Origin: a bacterium
Lineage (GTDB): Bacteria > Bacteroidota > Bacteroidia > Bacteroidales > Muribaculaceae
NCBI GenBank assembly: GCA_004563195.1
Contig: SFTJ01000023.1
Coordinates: 1-46,337 of the forward strand
Length of the DNA: 46,337 nt
Reading direction: 5' to 3'
Of the stretch, positions 8,740-18,064 are shown in pieces. Position 1 is the stretch's first letter. Each line of letters starts with the position of its first letter. The notes below the pieces were generated by a model. That model was not told where the DNA came from and did no database searches. It worked only from the letters and a program-made list of their open reading frames with translations. The position numbers and the translations under genes are program-made.

Positions 8740-9430
8740 ATGAAGTCGGATAGCGTAGTAATTATACCTACATACAACGAAAAAGAGAATATCAGCAACA
8801 TCATACATGCGTTGCTGAAACTTGAACATCAATTCGATATTTTGGTAATCGACGACAATTCGCCCGATGGGACAGCCGCCATAGTGGAGCGCCTCATCGA
8901 AGAGATTCCCGAACGCATACATCTGGTGAAACGATCCGGCAAACAAGGCCTCGGCACAGCATATATAGCAGGCTTCAAGTGGGCATTGCAGCACGACTAT
9001 GAGTATGTAATAGAGATGGATGCCGACTTCTCACATCGCCCCGAGGACTTGGTGCCGCTGTATAACGCATGCGCCAATGACGGAGCCGACCTATCGGTGG
9101 GTTCGCGCTACATTTCGGGAGTGAATGTGGTGAATTGGCCTATGGGCAGAGTGCTGATGTCGTACTACGCCTCGGCATACGTGCGCATAGTGCGTGCTGC
9201 AAACCATCGACCTCGACGGTGTGGAATTTAAGGGCTATGCATTCCAAATAGAGATGAAGTTCACCGCCTATAAACTCGGTTTCATCATCAAGGAAGTGCC
9301 CATTATCTTCGTCAACCGAGTGCTTGGCACCAGCAAGATGAACACCAGCATCTTCGGCGAAGCATTTTTCGGTGTGATAAAGTTGAAGATGCGCAGCATT
9401 TTTGGCCGATTTAATCGCAAAGATAATTAA
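8740..9430 (+). pseudogene. Polyprenol-phosphate mannosyltransferase (GT2), broken by an internal deletion
   Basis: The first frame (8740 to about 9192) encodes a DPM1-like GT2 enzyme: VVIIPTYNEKENI, the nucleotide-sugar loop VIDDNSPDGT, EMDADFSHRPED, and VGSRYISGVNVVNWPMGR. After YVRIV the frame changes: from 9194 on, the next frame reads VLQTIDLDGVEFKGYAFQIE through VNRVLGTSKMNTSIFGEA to the stop at 9428. In this family the segment between these parts is about 18 residues holding the conserved D-T-T-(S/A)-G-F motif; it is missing. The frame change needs a loss of 3n+2 bases, and 53 bases fits. A short repeat GTGCG (9181-9185 and 9191-9195) flanks the junction. The product would be truncated at residue 163. 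Assembly collapse is the main alternative. Dihydroorotase follows about 100 bases downstream. Confidence 0.85.
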
Positions 9431-9450
9431 GCAGACATAAAACATTCGAT

Positions 9451-9493
9451 AAAAGGCTATCTTGATAAGGTTTTCGGGTCGGGACAGCCTTTT
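9451..9493 (+). terminator. Hairpin terminator after the mannosyltransferase pseudogene
   Basis: AAAAGGCT (9451-9458) pairs with AGCCTTTT (9486-9493), giving an 8-bp A/U-flanked stem, a form common in Bacteroidota terminators. The loop is long, at 27 bases. Confidence 0.65.
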
Positions 9494-9531
9494 GTTAATA
9501 TATTAACTCCGAAACCGAACAAACAGAGACT

Positions 9532-10872
9532 ATGATACTACTGCATAACGGAACAATAGTGAACGAAGGGCGCGAATATCGCGGCTATGTGGCGATAGAA
9601 GGCGACAAGATACATCGTGTGGGTGAGGGCGAGCCCGATGCCCGAATGATGGAGCAGAGCCAAACGGTGGACGTGCATGGCGACTATATATTGCCCGGAG
9701 CAATCGACGACCAAGTGCATTTTCGCGACCCCGGATTGACGCATAAAGCCGATATTGCAAGCGAATCGAGCGCAGCAGTGGCAGGCGGCGTAACCGCGTT
9801 TATGGATATGCCCAACACCAAGCCACAGACCGTGACTCTCGAAGCCCTTGAGGCAAAATATGAGCGTGCCGCGCAAGTGTCGCGGGCAAACTACAGCTTC
9901 TATATGGGAGCCACCAATAGCAACCTCGATGAAGTGAAGCGCGTGGATTACAGTCGCGTATGCGGAGTGAAAGCCTTTCTCGGCGCAAGCACCGGCAATA
10001 TGCTTGTAGACAATCCCGACACACTGCGCAGCATGTTTAGCGAGATTCCCGCCATCATAGCCATTCACTCCGAAGACGAAGCCATAATACGCGCCAATAA
10101 GGAGCGCCTTGTGGCACAATACGGGCAGTTTTTGCCCATCGAACTGCATCCACAGCTGCGAAGTGCCGAGGCTTGCTATGAGTGTACGGCACGCGCAGTG
10201 GAACTGGCACACAAGTGCGGAACGCGCCTGCATGTGCTACACCTCAGCACCGAACGCGAATTGAGCCTCTTTGAGAGCAAACCACTTGAGCAAAAGCAGA
10301 TTACAGCCGAAGTGTGCGTGCATCACTTGTGGTTTACCGACCAATCCTACGCCACCCTCGGGGCTCGCATCAAGTGCAATCCCGCCGTTAAGACCCTTGC
10401 CGACCGCGAAGCCTTGCGCCGCGGAGTGAATCAAGACCTCATCGACATCGTAGCCACTGACCACGCACCCCACTTGCTGAGCGAGAAAGAAGGCGGATGC
10501 CTCGAAGCAGCATCGGGAATGCCACTGGTGCAATATTCGCTCTTGGCGATGCTCGAGATGTCGCAGATGGGCATCTTCAGCATGGAACAAGTGGTGAACA
10601 AGATGTGCCATGCCCCGGCAGTGCTCTATCGCATCGACCGCCGCGGCTACCTGCGCGAGGGCTATTATGCCGATATCGCCGTAGTGCGCCGCAATCAGGT
10701 GCCACACACCGTGAGCGATGCCGATGTGATATCGAAATGCGGTTGGACACCCTTTGCAGGCACCAATCTGCACTTCAGCGTAGAGCGAACCTATGTGAAC
10801 GGCGATTTGGCTTATGCCGATGGCAAAGTGGTGGACACTGTGCGTGGCAAGAGAATGATTTTCGGCATCTGA
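9532..10872 (+). CDS. pyrC: Dihydroorotase
   Basis: A 446-residue amidohydrolase that closes carbamoyl-aspartate to dihydroorotate in pyrimidine synthesis. The first metal site reads DDQVHFRDPG (family form D-x-H-x-H-x-R, here with Gln in the place of the first His, as in a subset of Bacteroidota enzymes). Further ligands are in AIHSEDE and LHVLHLST, and the catalytic Asp is in IVATDHAPH near residue 308, followed by the substrate loop GGCLEAASGMPLVQ. The Lys expected to be carboxylated is replaced or placed differently: the region GVKAFLGAST contains a Lys at about residue 147. Length fits the type I group. A terminator lies just upstream, so the gene probably has its own start signal, which I could not define. 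Confidence 0.9.
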   Translation: MILLHNGTIVNEGREYRGYVAIEGDKIHRVGEGEPDARMMEQSQTVDVHGDYILPGAIDDQVHFRDPGLTHKADIASESSAAVAGGVTAFMDMPNTKPQTVTLEALEAKYERAAQVSRANYSFYMGATNSNLDEVKRVDYSRVCGVKAFLGASTGNMLVDNPDTLRSMFSEIPAIIAIHSEDEAIIRANKERLVAQYGQFLPIELHPQLRSAEACYECTARAVELAHKCGTRLHVLHLSTERELSLFESKPLEQKQITAEVCVHHLWFTDQSYATLGARIKCNPAVKTLADREALRRGVNQDLIDIVATDHAPHLLSEKEGGCLEAASGMPLVQYSLLAMLEMSQMGIFSMEQVVNKMCHAPAVLYRIDRRGYLREGYYADIAVVRRNQVPHTVSDADVISKCGWTPFAGTNLHFSVERTYVNGDLAYADGKVVDTVRGKRMIFGI

Positions 10873-10921
10873 TGCCGACCGGTATTTACACGGTAAAACG
10901 AAATAATTGTTTTTTTAGAAT

Positions 10922-13648
10922 ATGACAAGACAAGTGGACGATAATTTTAGTATTGAATTGGAAAACACCGACATAAAGAAAGGTCTGACCTCGCAGCAAG
11001 TGGATATGTCGCGAGAGCGATATGGCGCCAATGTGCTTACTCCGCCCGCTAAGGAATCGATGTGGAAACTCCTCATAGAGAAATTCAACGACCCACTCAT
11101 AAAAGTGCTGCTGGTGGCACTTGCGCTATCGTTTGGCGTGGCAATTTACGAAATAAATATAGGCGCAGGCTTCAAGACCTTGCTCGAGCCGATAGGCATA
11201 CTTGTGGCGGTGTTGCTTGCTACGGTGGTGGGCTTCCTGGTGGAGCTGAATGCCAACAAAAAATTCGAACTCCTCAATAAAGTTAACGACGAGGTGGCGG
11301 TGAAGGTGATTCGCGGCGGAAAAGTGCGAAAAATATCGCGTCAGCTGCTCGTGAAAGGCGATATAGTGATGCTCGAAACCGGCGAAGAAGTTCCCGCCGA
11401 CGGACTGTTGCTGCGCAGCACCACGCTGAGCATCAACGAGAGTACGCTTACCGGCGAACCAATGGTGCGCAAAAGCCATCGTCCCGAAGATATGGACGCC
11501 GAAGCCACCTATCCCACCAACGAAGTGTATCGAGGCACCACGGTGATAGAAGGCAACTGCGTGATGCGCGTGATGCGCGTGGGCGACCACACCGAATATG
11601 GCAAGGTGTACTGCGAATCGCAAATCGACAACGGCGTGAAAACCCCGCTTATGATACAACTCGAGAAATTGGGAAAAACCATCTCGTGGTTGGGCTACAG
11701 CGCAGCGGCATTGCTCTTTGTGGGCCGCTTGTTCTCCTATTTTGTGGTCGACGACACATGGAATATGCTCGAATTTGTGGAATACTTCCTCACCAGCGTG
11801 ATGCTTGCCGTGACGCTGATAGTGGTAAGTGTGCCCGAAGGTTTGCCTATGAGTGTAACCTTGAGTTTGGCGCTCAGCATGCGCCGAATGTTGATGAACA
11901 ACAACCTTGTGCGCAAGATGCATGCCTGCGAAACCATGGGTGCCGCAACGGTGATTTGCACCGACAAGACCGGAACACTCACACAGAACCAGATGCAAGT
12001 GTATGCAGCCGAATTTTTCGGTCTCAAGGACGGCAATGTGCTCGGCGACGATGAAGCAAGCACTCTGGTAAAAGAGGGCATAGCAGCCAACACCACAGCC
12101 TTCCTCGAAGACGACGGCAATCGCCTCACAGCCCTCGGCAATCCCACCGAAGGCGCATTGTTGCTGTGGATAAATGCACAAGGAGCCGACTATATGCAGC
12201 TTCGCGACGGCGCAGAGGTGGAGACCCAATTACCCTTCAGCACCGAGCGTAAATATATGGCAACCGTGGTGCGCAGCAGCGCACTGCGCCGCCGAGTGCT
12301 CTATGTGAAAGGCGCAAGTGAAATAATCTATAACTACTGCAGTGGCGCCGTGGGCGGCGTGGAGCGCGCCGATGTGGCAGCCCGCCTTCTCGGCTATCAG
12401 CAGAAAGCAATGCGAACCCTCGGATTTGCTTATAAGATACTCGCCGACGATGAGAACCCCATCGTGAAAGGCGCACTCAATGTGCAAGGCATGACATTTA
12501 TGGGCATAGTAGCCATCAGCGACCCTGTGCGCAGCGATGTTCCGGCTGCCATCAGCGAGTGTATGGATGCCGGCATCAAGGTGAAGATAGTGACCGGCGA
12601 CACCCCCGGCACGGCACGCGAGATAGGCCGACAAGTGGGCATAGTGACCGATGCCGACGACGCCTCGGTGATGATTTCGGGACCCGAATTTGCCGCCCTG
12701 AGCGACGAAGAGGCAGCCAAGGTGTCGGCGCGACTGAAAGTGATGTCGCGCGCCCGTCCGCAAGACAAATCGCGCCTCGTGTCGCTGCTACAAGGCAACG
12801 GCGAAGTGGTGGCGGTGACCGGCGACGGCACCAACGATGCTCCGGCACTCAATGCCGCACAAGTGGGACTCTCGATGGGCGACGGCACCTCGGTGGCTAA
12901 GGAAGCCAGTGATATCACCATCATCGACAATAGTTTTGCCAGCATAGCCAAGGCAGTGCTTTGGGGACGTTCGCTCTACCTTAACATACAGCGCTTCATA
13001 GTGTTCCAGCTCACGGTGAACGTGATAGCGTGCTGCGTGGTTACTCTCGGTTCGTTCCTTGGTAAGCAAGCGCCGCTGTCGGTGACCCAGATGTTGTGGG
13101 TGAATCTTATTATGGACACCTTTGCAGCCCTCGCTATGGCATCGCTGCCCGCCACACAGCGCGTGATGAAAGCCCGTCCGCGCCGAAAAGGCGAACCCAT
13201 TATCACCCGAAGCATGTGGTATCATATAGCCGAGACAGGCGTTACGCTGGCAGTGCTGCTTTGCGGCTATTTGCTCTATCTCAAGGGTACGAAACCCGAT
13301 GGCCACTTCGACTTTAGGTATATTTTCGACTTCGGCCACGCCATCGACGGCAAAGAACTCACCATGTTCTTCACCGCATTTGTGTTTGTGCAATTCTGGA
13401 ATATGCTCAATGTGAAATCGTTTATGAGTGGCCACTTGGCGCTGCACAAACTCCGCGAATGTTCGGTGTTCTTCGTGATGTGGGGCTTGATATTTGTGGG
13501 ACAGGTGCTTATATCGATGTACGGCGGCGAATTTTTCAAACTTGTGGACATCAATCTCTCCGAAGTGCTTGCCATAGCCGGTATTACGAGCATAGTGGCA
13601 GTGTTGGGTCAGGCACGCTATGCGCTGGCGCTGCGACGCAAAAAATAA
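10922..13648 (+). CDS. P-type calcium-translocating ATPase (P2B/PMCA type)
   Basis: A 908-residue integral membrane pump. It has a cation-ATPase N-terminal domain (about 1-70), an actuator domain with STLTGEP, the transmembrane motif PEGLP at 305-309, the phosphorylation site CTDKTGTLT with Asp348, and the hinge GDGTNDAP at 634-641. Six membrane helices follow in the C-terminal quarter. PEGLP with the overall layout points to Ca2+ export of the plasma-membrane type, known in many Bacteroidota as a 890-910 residue protein. Mn2+ transport cannot be excluded. It starts 49 bases after dihydroorotase, so the two may be co-transcribed. Confidence 0.92.
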   Translation: MTRQVDDNFSIELENTDIKKGLTSQQVDMSRERYGANVLTPPAKESMWKLLIEKFNDPLIKVLLVALALSFGVAIYEINIGAGFKTLLEPIGILVAVLLATVVGFLVELNANKKFELLNKVNDEVAVKVIRGGKVRKISRQLLVKGDIVMLETGEEVPADGLLLRSTTLSINESTLTGEPMVRKSHRPEDMDAEATYPTNEVYRGTTVIEGNCVMRVMRVGDHTEYGKVYCESQIDNGVKTPLMIQLEKLGKTISWLGYSAAALLFVGRLFSYFVVDDTWNMLEFVEYFLTSVMLAVTLIVVSVPEGLPMSVTLSLALSMRRMLMNNNLVRKMHACETMGAATVICTDKTGTLTQNQMQVYAAEFFGLKDGNVLGDDEASTLVKEGIAANTTAFLEDDGNRLTALGNPTEGALLLWINAQGADYMQLRDGAEVETQLPFSTERKYMATVVRSSALRRRVLYVKGASEIIYNYCSGAVGGVERADVAARLLGYQQKAMRTLGFAYKILADDENPIVKGALNVQGMTFMGIVAISDPVRSDVPAAISECMDAGIKVKIVTGDTPGTAREIGRQVGIVTDADDASVMISGPEFAALSDEEAAKVSARLKVMSRARPQDKSRLVSLLQGNGEVVAVTGDGTNDAPALNAAQVGLSMGDGTSVAKEASDITIIDNSFASIAKAVLWGRSLYLNIQRFIVFQLTVNVIACCVVTLGSFLGKQAPLSVTQMLWVNLIMDTFAALAMASLPATQRVMKARPRRKGEPIITRSMWYHIAETGVTLAVLLCGYLLYLKGTKPDGHFDFRYIFDFGHAIDGKELTMFFTAFVFVQFWNMLNVKSFMSGHLALHKLRECSVFFVMWGLIFVGQVLISMYGGEFFKLVDINLSEVLAIAGITSIVAVLGQARYALALRRKK

Positions 13649-13736
13649 CATTTCTCAACATTTGCTCGCTTAAACTTACGGCAAATACAGTAGTCTAAAT
13701 AGCAAAACAAAGTCAAAACTAATTTTTCAGACAGCT

Positions 13737-14402
13737 ATGAAGAAAACGTATTTTGCAATTTTGCTCGCCCTCTTGCTGGGCACAATGGGCGTGAGTGCGC
13801 AACCATATTTCACACGCAACGGCATGCAGCGACCTGCCGATAATCGTCATCGCCATGGTGGCGGATACTACGGCAGCGGCACTTGGGTGCAGTATAAAGG
13901 TTTTTTGGAGACAGGTTATGCCGGTGGAGTGGGCGACATCAAAGCCGATCAGTTTGAGATACTCACCACCCATGGTTTGCAAGCCACAAGTAACCTCTAT
14001 GTGGGCATAGGCACCGGACTGCAGGTGCAATTTGATGATGCGTATTATCGCAACGACGGCATCGATATGCACGACACCGGCGTGAATGTGCCGCTTTATG
14101 TGGATTTTCGCTTGGGCACATCTAATTATAGCCGATTTCCCATCCAGCCATTTTTTGATGTAAAAATAGGCGCATCGTTCTGCCTCAATACCAATGGATT
14201 GGCTATCAGCGACGGTTGTTTGGCGCGCGACAAGAATTTCTATTTCAGCCCCTCGGTGGGATTTCGTTTTCCCATAGGCTATCGCAATGGACTGAATGTG
14301 GCTGTGACATATAATCTCACCACCCAAAGTTTCGAAAGCGTTGCAAATTATCGCAATATCGGGCTTAGCAGCTTCGGGGTGCGTCTGGGATTTGATTTCT
14401 GA
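13737..14402 (+). CDS. Small outer-membrane beta-barrel protein
   Basis: A 221-residue protein with a signal peptide (1-21, MKKTYFAILLALLLGTMGVS then AQ). The mature part alternates hydrophobic and polar residues, is rich in Gly and Tyr, and ends in the C-terminal strand signature GVRLGFDF with a terminal Phe, typical of proteins inserted by the BAM complex. It resembles small OmpW/OmpX-like or porin-family barrels of Bacteroidota. No specific function is recognised. It ends 32 bases from the convergent stop of the CapA-family gene. Confidence 0.78.
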   Translation: MKKTYFAILLALLLGTMGVSAQPYFTRNGMQRPADNRHRHGGGYYGSGTWVQYKGFLETGYAGGVGDIKADQFEILTTHGLQATSNLYVGIGTGLQVQFDDAYYRNDGIDMHDTGVNVPLYVDFRLGTSNYSRFPIQPFFDVKIGASFCLNTNGLAISDGCLARDKNFYFSPSVGFRFPIGYRNGLNVAVTYNLTTQSFESVANYRNIGLSSFGVRLGFDF

Positions 14403-14434
14403 TGTAATTGCCTGAATAGGGCGAGAAATAATGA

Positions 14435-15502
14435 TTATTCAGCGCAAGGCACATTCACATTGTGCTTGTTGAAGATTTCAGTGGCTCGGCTCATAAAGCG
14501 CTTGAAGGCGGCTTGAGAGTCGGGCCTCACCATTTGTTCACACTCCTGAGGGATGAGGATGTAGTTATCGGATTTACCTTTGGGCTTTTGGCAGAAGAAT
14601 AGGCGATAGGAGGCGTCCTTGAGCGAAGTTTTGCCGAATATGGAATAACTGATTCGCACCTTCACCATAGCACCGCCGCGACTGTCGGCACCATTCTGAT
14701 TGCTGATAAAATTGCCTAACGAATACACTATGAGCGAGCGTTTGCCCGTTTCGGAGTTCACGCGTATTTCCATAGGTTGCACCACATGTGGGTGACTGCC
14801 AATTATTAAGTCAACGCCCTGATTTACAAGAAAATCGGCGAGGTTAGTCTGACTTTTTTCGGGCAAGAGCTGATACTCCGTACCCCAGTGAAGCACTACG
14901 CAAATCAAGTCGGCTTCAGCATCGCGAGCATGAGCAATGTCGGCAGCCATTTTTTCGCGATTGATATAGTCGACCACTACTTTGCCTTGAGCGCGAATGC
15001 CATTTGTGCCATAGGTGTAGCACAAGACAGCCATTTTTACGCCGTCGATGTCAACAATGTGTGGACACAAAGCTTCGCGAGCATTGGCATCGATGTAAGT
15101 TCCTGCGTGAGGCATCTTTATGCGGTCGAGATATTGAATGGTGCGTTTCAGACCCGCATCGCGGCGGTCGAGGCAGTGATTATTAGCCGTAGCCACGAAG
15201 TCGAAGCCCACACGCTGCAGATGATTGGCAAATTCGTCGGGAGCGCTGAAGCAAGGGTATCCCGAATACGGTTTACCGCCCAACGGACATTCCAGATTGA
15301 CCAGCGCGAAATCGGCGTCGGCTATATCGTTGGCGATGAGCGAGAAACAAGGAGAGTAGTCGTAAGAACCGTCGGTGCGTTGTGCAGCGCGAATCTGAGG
15401 GCCGTGCTGCATGGCATCGCCCACAAAAGTGAGGTCGATGATTTTCTCGCCTGCAAGGAGTTCGAGCAGCGAGAAGAGCAAAATGGTTAACAGGTTTGCC
15501 AC
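14435..15502 (-). CDS. CapA-family protein (PGA_cap metallophosphatase fold)
   Basis: A 355-residue protein with the PGA_cap domain. Visible motifs are FVGDAMQH near the start (GD motif), LVNLECPLGG, ATANNHCLDRRDAG, LHWGTEYQ, IIGSHPHVVQPME and SLGNFISNQ, the ordered metal-binding set of the calcineurin-like CapA family. A short hydrophobic N-terminus (MANLLTILLFSLLELLAG) may be a signal peptide or anchor. The family was named for poly-gamma-glutamate capsule synthesis, but most Bacteroidota members stand alone and are uncharacterised. It is the last gene of the ffh-glycosidase-folD-capA run, 130 bases after folD. Confidence 0.88.
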   Translation of the reverse strand: MANLLTILLFSLLELLAGEKIIDLTFVGDAMQHGPQIRAAQRTDGSYDYSPCFSLIANDIADADFALVNLECPLGGKPYSGYPCFSAPDEFANHLQRVGFDFVATANNHCLDRRDAGLKRTIQYLDRIKMPHAGTYIDANAREALCPHIVDIDGVKMAVLCYTYGTNGIRAQGKVVVDYINREKMAADIAHARDAEADLICVVLHWGTEYQLLPEKSQTNLADFLVNQGVDLIIGSHPHVVQPMEIRVNSETGKRSLIVYSLGNFISNQNGADSRGGAMVKVRISYSIFGKTSLKDASYRLFFCQKPKGKSDNYILIPQECEQMVRPDSQAAFKRFMSRATEIFNKHNVNVPCAE

Positions 15503-15632
15503 GCTATGAGAGGAGAATTGCTATTTAGGTTGAAGGTTTATTATAAAAAGATAATCTCGACCACGCCCCGGCAATGAAGCACCTAAGTGCAAGGGGAGGG
15601 CGCGAGGCGTGAGTCGAGGGGGAGAAAAATAT

Positions 15633-16514
15633 TTACTTATATATTTCTTTTTTAGCAGCGAGCAGCGTGTTGCGCATAAGCGAGCAGATGGTCATAGGAC
15701 CCACGCCGCCGGGAACCGGAGTGATGAGCGAGCACTTGGGAGCCACGTTGGCAAAGTCGACGTCGCCTTTGAGTTTATATCCACTCTTGGTTTCGGTAGA
15801 AGGCACGCGAGTAGTTCCGACGTCGATAATCACGGCACCGGGTTTCACCATATCTTCGGTTACGAATTCAGGCGAGCCGAGCGCAGCGATGATGATATCG
15901 GCTTCGCGGCAAATCTCCTTGATGTTTTTGGTGGCAGAGTGGCACACAGTGACAGTGGCATTGCCGGTAGGTGCTTTCTGCATAAGCAGCGAAGCCACGG
16001 GTTTTCCCACAATGTTGCTGCGGCCGAGCACCACGCAGTTGGCGCCGCGGGTGTTCACATTGTAGCGGCTGAGAAGTTCGATGATGCCCGAAGGAGTGGC
16101 AGAGACGAAGCAAGGAAGTCCTATCGACATGCGGCCCACATTGGTGGGGTGGAACCCGTCGACGTCCTTGCGATAATCGATGGCTTCGATAACCTTTTGC
16201 TCCGAGATGTGCTTAGGGAGCGGCAGTTGCACTATGAAGCCGTCGACCTCGTCGTCGGCGTTGAGGCGGTCGATAGCTTGGAGCAATTCCTCCTCGGTGA
16301 TGTTGTCCTCATAGCGAATGAGAGTGGATTTGAAGCCACACTGTTCGCATGCGAGCACTTTGTTCTTAACATAGGTTTCGCTACCTCCGTCGTGGCCAAC
16401 CAATATGGCAGCCAAGTGAGGACGGCGTTTGCCTTGAGCAAGCATTTGCTCCACTTCGGCAGCAATCTCTTGCTTGATGTCGGTTGCTACTTTCTTTCCG
16501 TCGATTAGTTGCAT
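15633..16514 (-). CDS. folD: Bifunctional methylene-THF dehydrogenase/methenyl-THF cyclohydrolase
   Basis: A 293-residue one-carbon enzyme that interconverts 5,10-methylene-THF and 10-formyl-THF. Signature parts are SETYVKNKVLACEQCGF with the catalytic Lys, VDGFIVQLPLPKHI, the Rossmann segment GRSNIVGKPVASLL, and PVPGGVGPMT near the C-terminus. Length and motif order are normal. It starts 14 bases after the stop of the glycosidase-like gene, which suggests one transcript with ffh upstream. Confidence 0.96.
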   Translation of the reverse strand: MQLIDGKKVATDIKQEIAAEVEQMLAQGKRRPHLAAILVGHDGGSETYVKNKVLACEQCGFKSTLIRYEDNITEEELLQAIDRLNADDEVDGFIVQLPLPKHISEQKVIEAIDYRKDVDGFHPTNVGRMSIGLPCFVSATPSGIIELLSRYNVNTRGANCVVLGRSNIVGKPVASLLMQKAPTGNATVTVCHSATKNIKEICREADIIIAALGSPEFVTEDMVKPGAVIIDVGTTRVPSTETKSGYKLKGDVDFANVAPKCSLITPVPGGVGPMTICSLMRNTLLAAKKEIYK

Positions 16515-16528
16515 ATTATTTTGTTAGA

Positions 16529-17965
16529 TTAAAGTTGAATCACAATATTGATATCGCCGTTTATTACTTTGTATCGGCCATTGATAAACACGCCACCATC
16601 GTAGTCGACGAAATTGGTGCCTTTTTCGCCGTTTATGGTAACCGACTTGGGCGCCTCGCCCTTGCCGTTGCCACGCACGGTGAGATTGATGGTGTGGCCA
16701 TGGAACGGAATGCCGCGCAGGGTACATTCCTTGCCGTTAGGCATACCCAATGGACGGAAACGCAGTCCCAGCGGGGTGATTTTTACGCCGAACACGCCAT
16801 AAAGTATTTGGCCCACATAGCCGGTGGCGCACCAAGTTTGGTCGGGCAGCGGATCCCATAGGCGACCGCATTGCCAGCCACCGCTCGGTTTGCCTGTAGC
16901 GGGGTCGTAGATTTCGTAGAAGCCGCCGCTGCTCTTCACCAGTTGGGCAAGGTTGGTGATTTCGGCATAATAGCGGTCGATTACGTCGACATAGGCGCAA
17001 GCCCAAGCGAAGAACATATTGACGTGCGGCCAAACCATCACATTGTGGCGACCCGGCTTGCTCTCGGAGTAGCGAGAGAACGAAGGATACACCACAGGTA
17101 CGCCATATTTCGAAGAATATACTTTGCGAATTATTTTCTGAGCCTCTTTTTTGCTCACCACCTCATAAAGAGTGGCAAACGCCACGCCGAGTGCTTCGGT
17201 GTATTGGTGCTTGGTGCCGTTTTGGTCGATGTAGTAGCACAGGCTGTTGGTTTTAGAGTTGTAGAAATGTTTGCGAATGGCTTTTTTCAAGCTTTTCGCC
17301 TTGCTATTGTAGATTTCGCCCGTGATTCCCAGTTTCCAAGCCATAGCGGCGATGCAATCGTAGGCTTTGTAGTAGATGCAGTTGGTGCTCAGGCACATTA
17401 TGCGGTCGGCATCGTGGTCGAGCACATAAGTGCTTTCGTTGCCCTTCTGATACACCGGTTCGTCGTAGCCCGCAATGCCGTCTTGAAACACAGCCGGACC
17501 CATAAACAGCCCGTATTGAGCATTGTAGTGCTGAGCTTCGAGTTCGGTGAAAGTGGTTCGGGCACATTGGTATATTTGGCGCAGATAATTCTCGTCGTTG
17601 GTTACCATATAATGTTCCCAAGCGGCTATCACCCAGATGATTTTGTCCCAATATTGGTGACCCACCGAGCGGCGGTCGTTGGTGACGCTCCAAAGCGAAT
17701 TTTCAGCCACTTGCGGGCGGAGAAGATTTAGAGCGTTGATAGAATTGATGGCGCAGTCGCGAGTCCATTCGCCGCCATAAGCGCCTCCGGCAAGGATTAT
17801 TCCCTCGGGAGTGGTGTTTTTGTCGATAGTGCGAATGGCAATATCGAAGGCTTGGTCGATGGTGCGATTGCTCGTAGTGAGAGTCTGTGCCGATAGCGAT
17901 GAGCCGATAAATAACGAAATTATCAGCACTATGCAGTAAGTTATGCTTGAACTATGCTTCTTCAT
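16529..17965 (-). CDS. Secreted six-hairpin glycoside hydrolase-like protein
   Basis: I take the ATG at 17965, giving 478 residues, because it puts a clean signal peptide (MKKHSSSITYCIVLIISLFI then SLSAQ) at the N-terminus; an upstream ATG at 18034 would add 23 unlikely residues. The mature part has the Trp/Tyr-rich repeats of an (alpha/alpha)6 barrel: GGEWTRDCAINS, GHQYWDKIIWVIAAW, CAYVDVIDRYYAEI, GGWQCGRLWDPLPDQTWCATG. It resembles clan GH63/GH78/trehalase-like enzymes; WTRD and the region around DHDAD supply candidate acidic catalytic residues. Substrate is not recognised. A C-terminal beta domain (about 390-478) follows. It sits between ffh and folD, an odd place for a glycan enzyme. Confidence 0.75.
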   Translation of the reverse strand: MKKHSSSITYCIVLIISLFIGSSLSAQTLTTSNRTIDQAFDIAIRTIDKNTTPEGIILAGGAYGGEWTRDCAINSINALNLLRPQVAENSLWSVTNDRRSVGHQYWDKIIWVIAAWEHYMVTNDENYLRQIYQCARTTFTELEAQHYNAQYGLFMGPAVFQDGIAGYDEPVYQKGNESTYVLDHDADRIMCLSTNCIYYKAYDCIAAMAWKLGITGEIYNSKAKSLKKAIRKHFYNSKTNSLCYYIDQNGTKHQYTEALGVAFATLYEVVSKKEAQKIIRKVYSSKYGVPVVYPSFSRYSESKPGRHNVMVWPHVNMFFAWACAYVDVIDRYYAEITNLAQLVKSSGGFYEIYDPATGKPSGGWQCGRLWDPLPDQTWCATGYVGQILYGVFGVKITPLGLRFRPLGMPNGKECTLRGIPFHGHTINLTVRGNGKGEAPKSVTINGEKGTNFVDYDGGVFINGRYKVINGDINIVIQL

Positions 17966-18064
17966 AAAAGAGAATGCTTTTAAAAAAAATAAATATGGAA
18001 AGAAGGTGGAGGAACAGACGGAGATGAGCATCAACAGAATGCTAAATGGAGTGTATGTCGACGC

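Noticed and set aside
8740..9430. Programmed frameshift in the mannosyltransferase
   Set aside because: A whole conserved segment of about 18 residues is missing at the junction, which slippage cannot supply; a deletion explains it.
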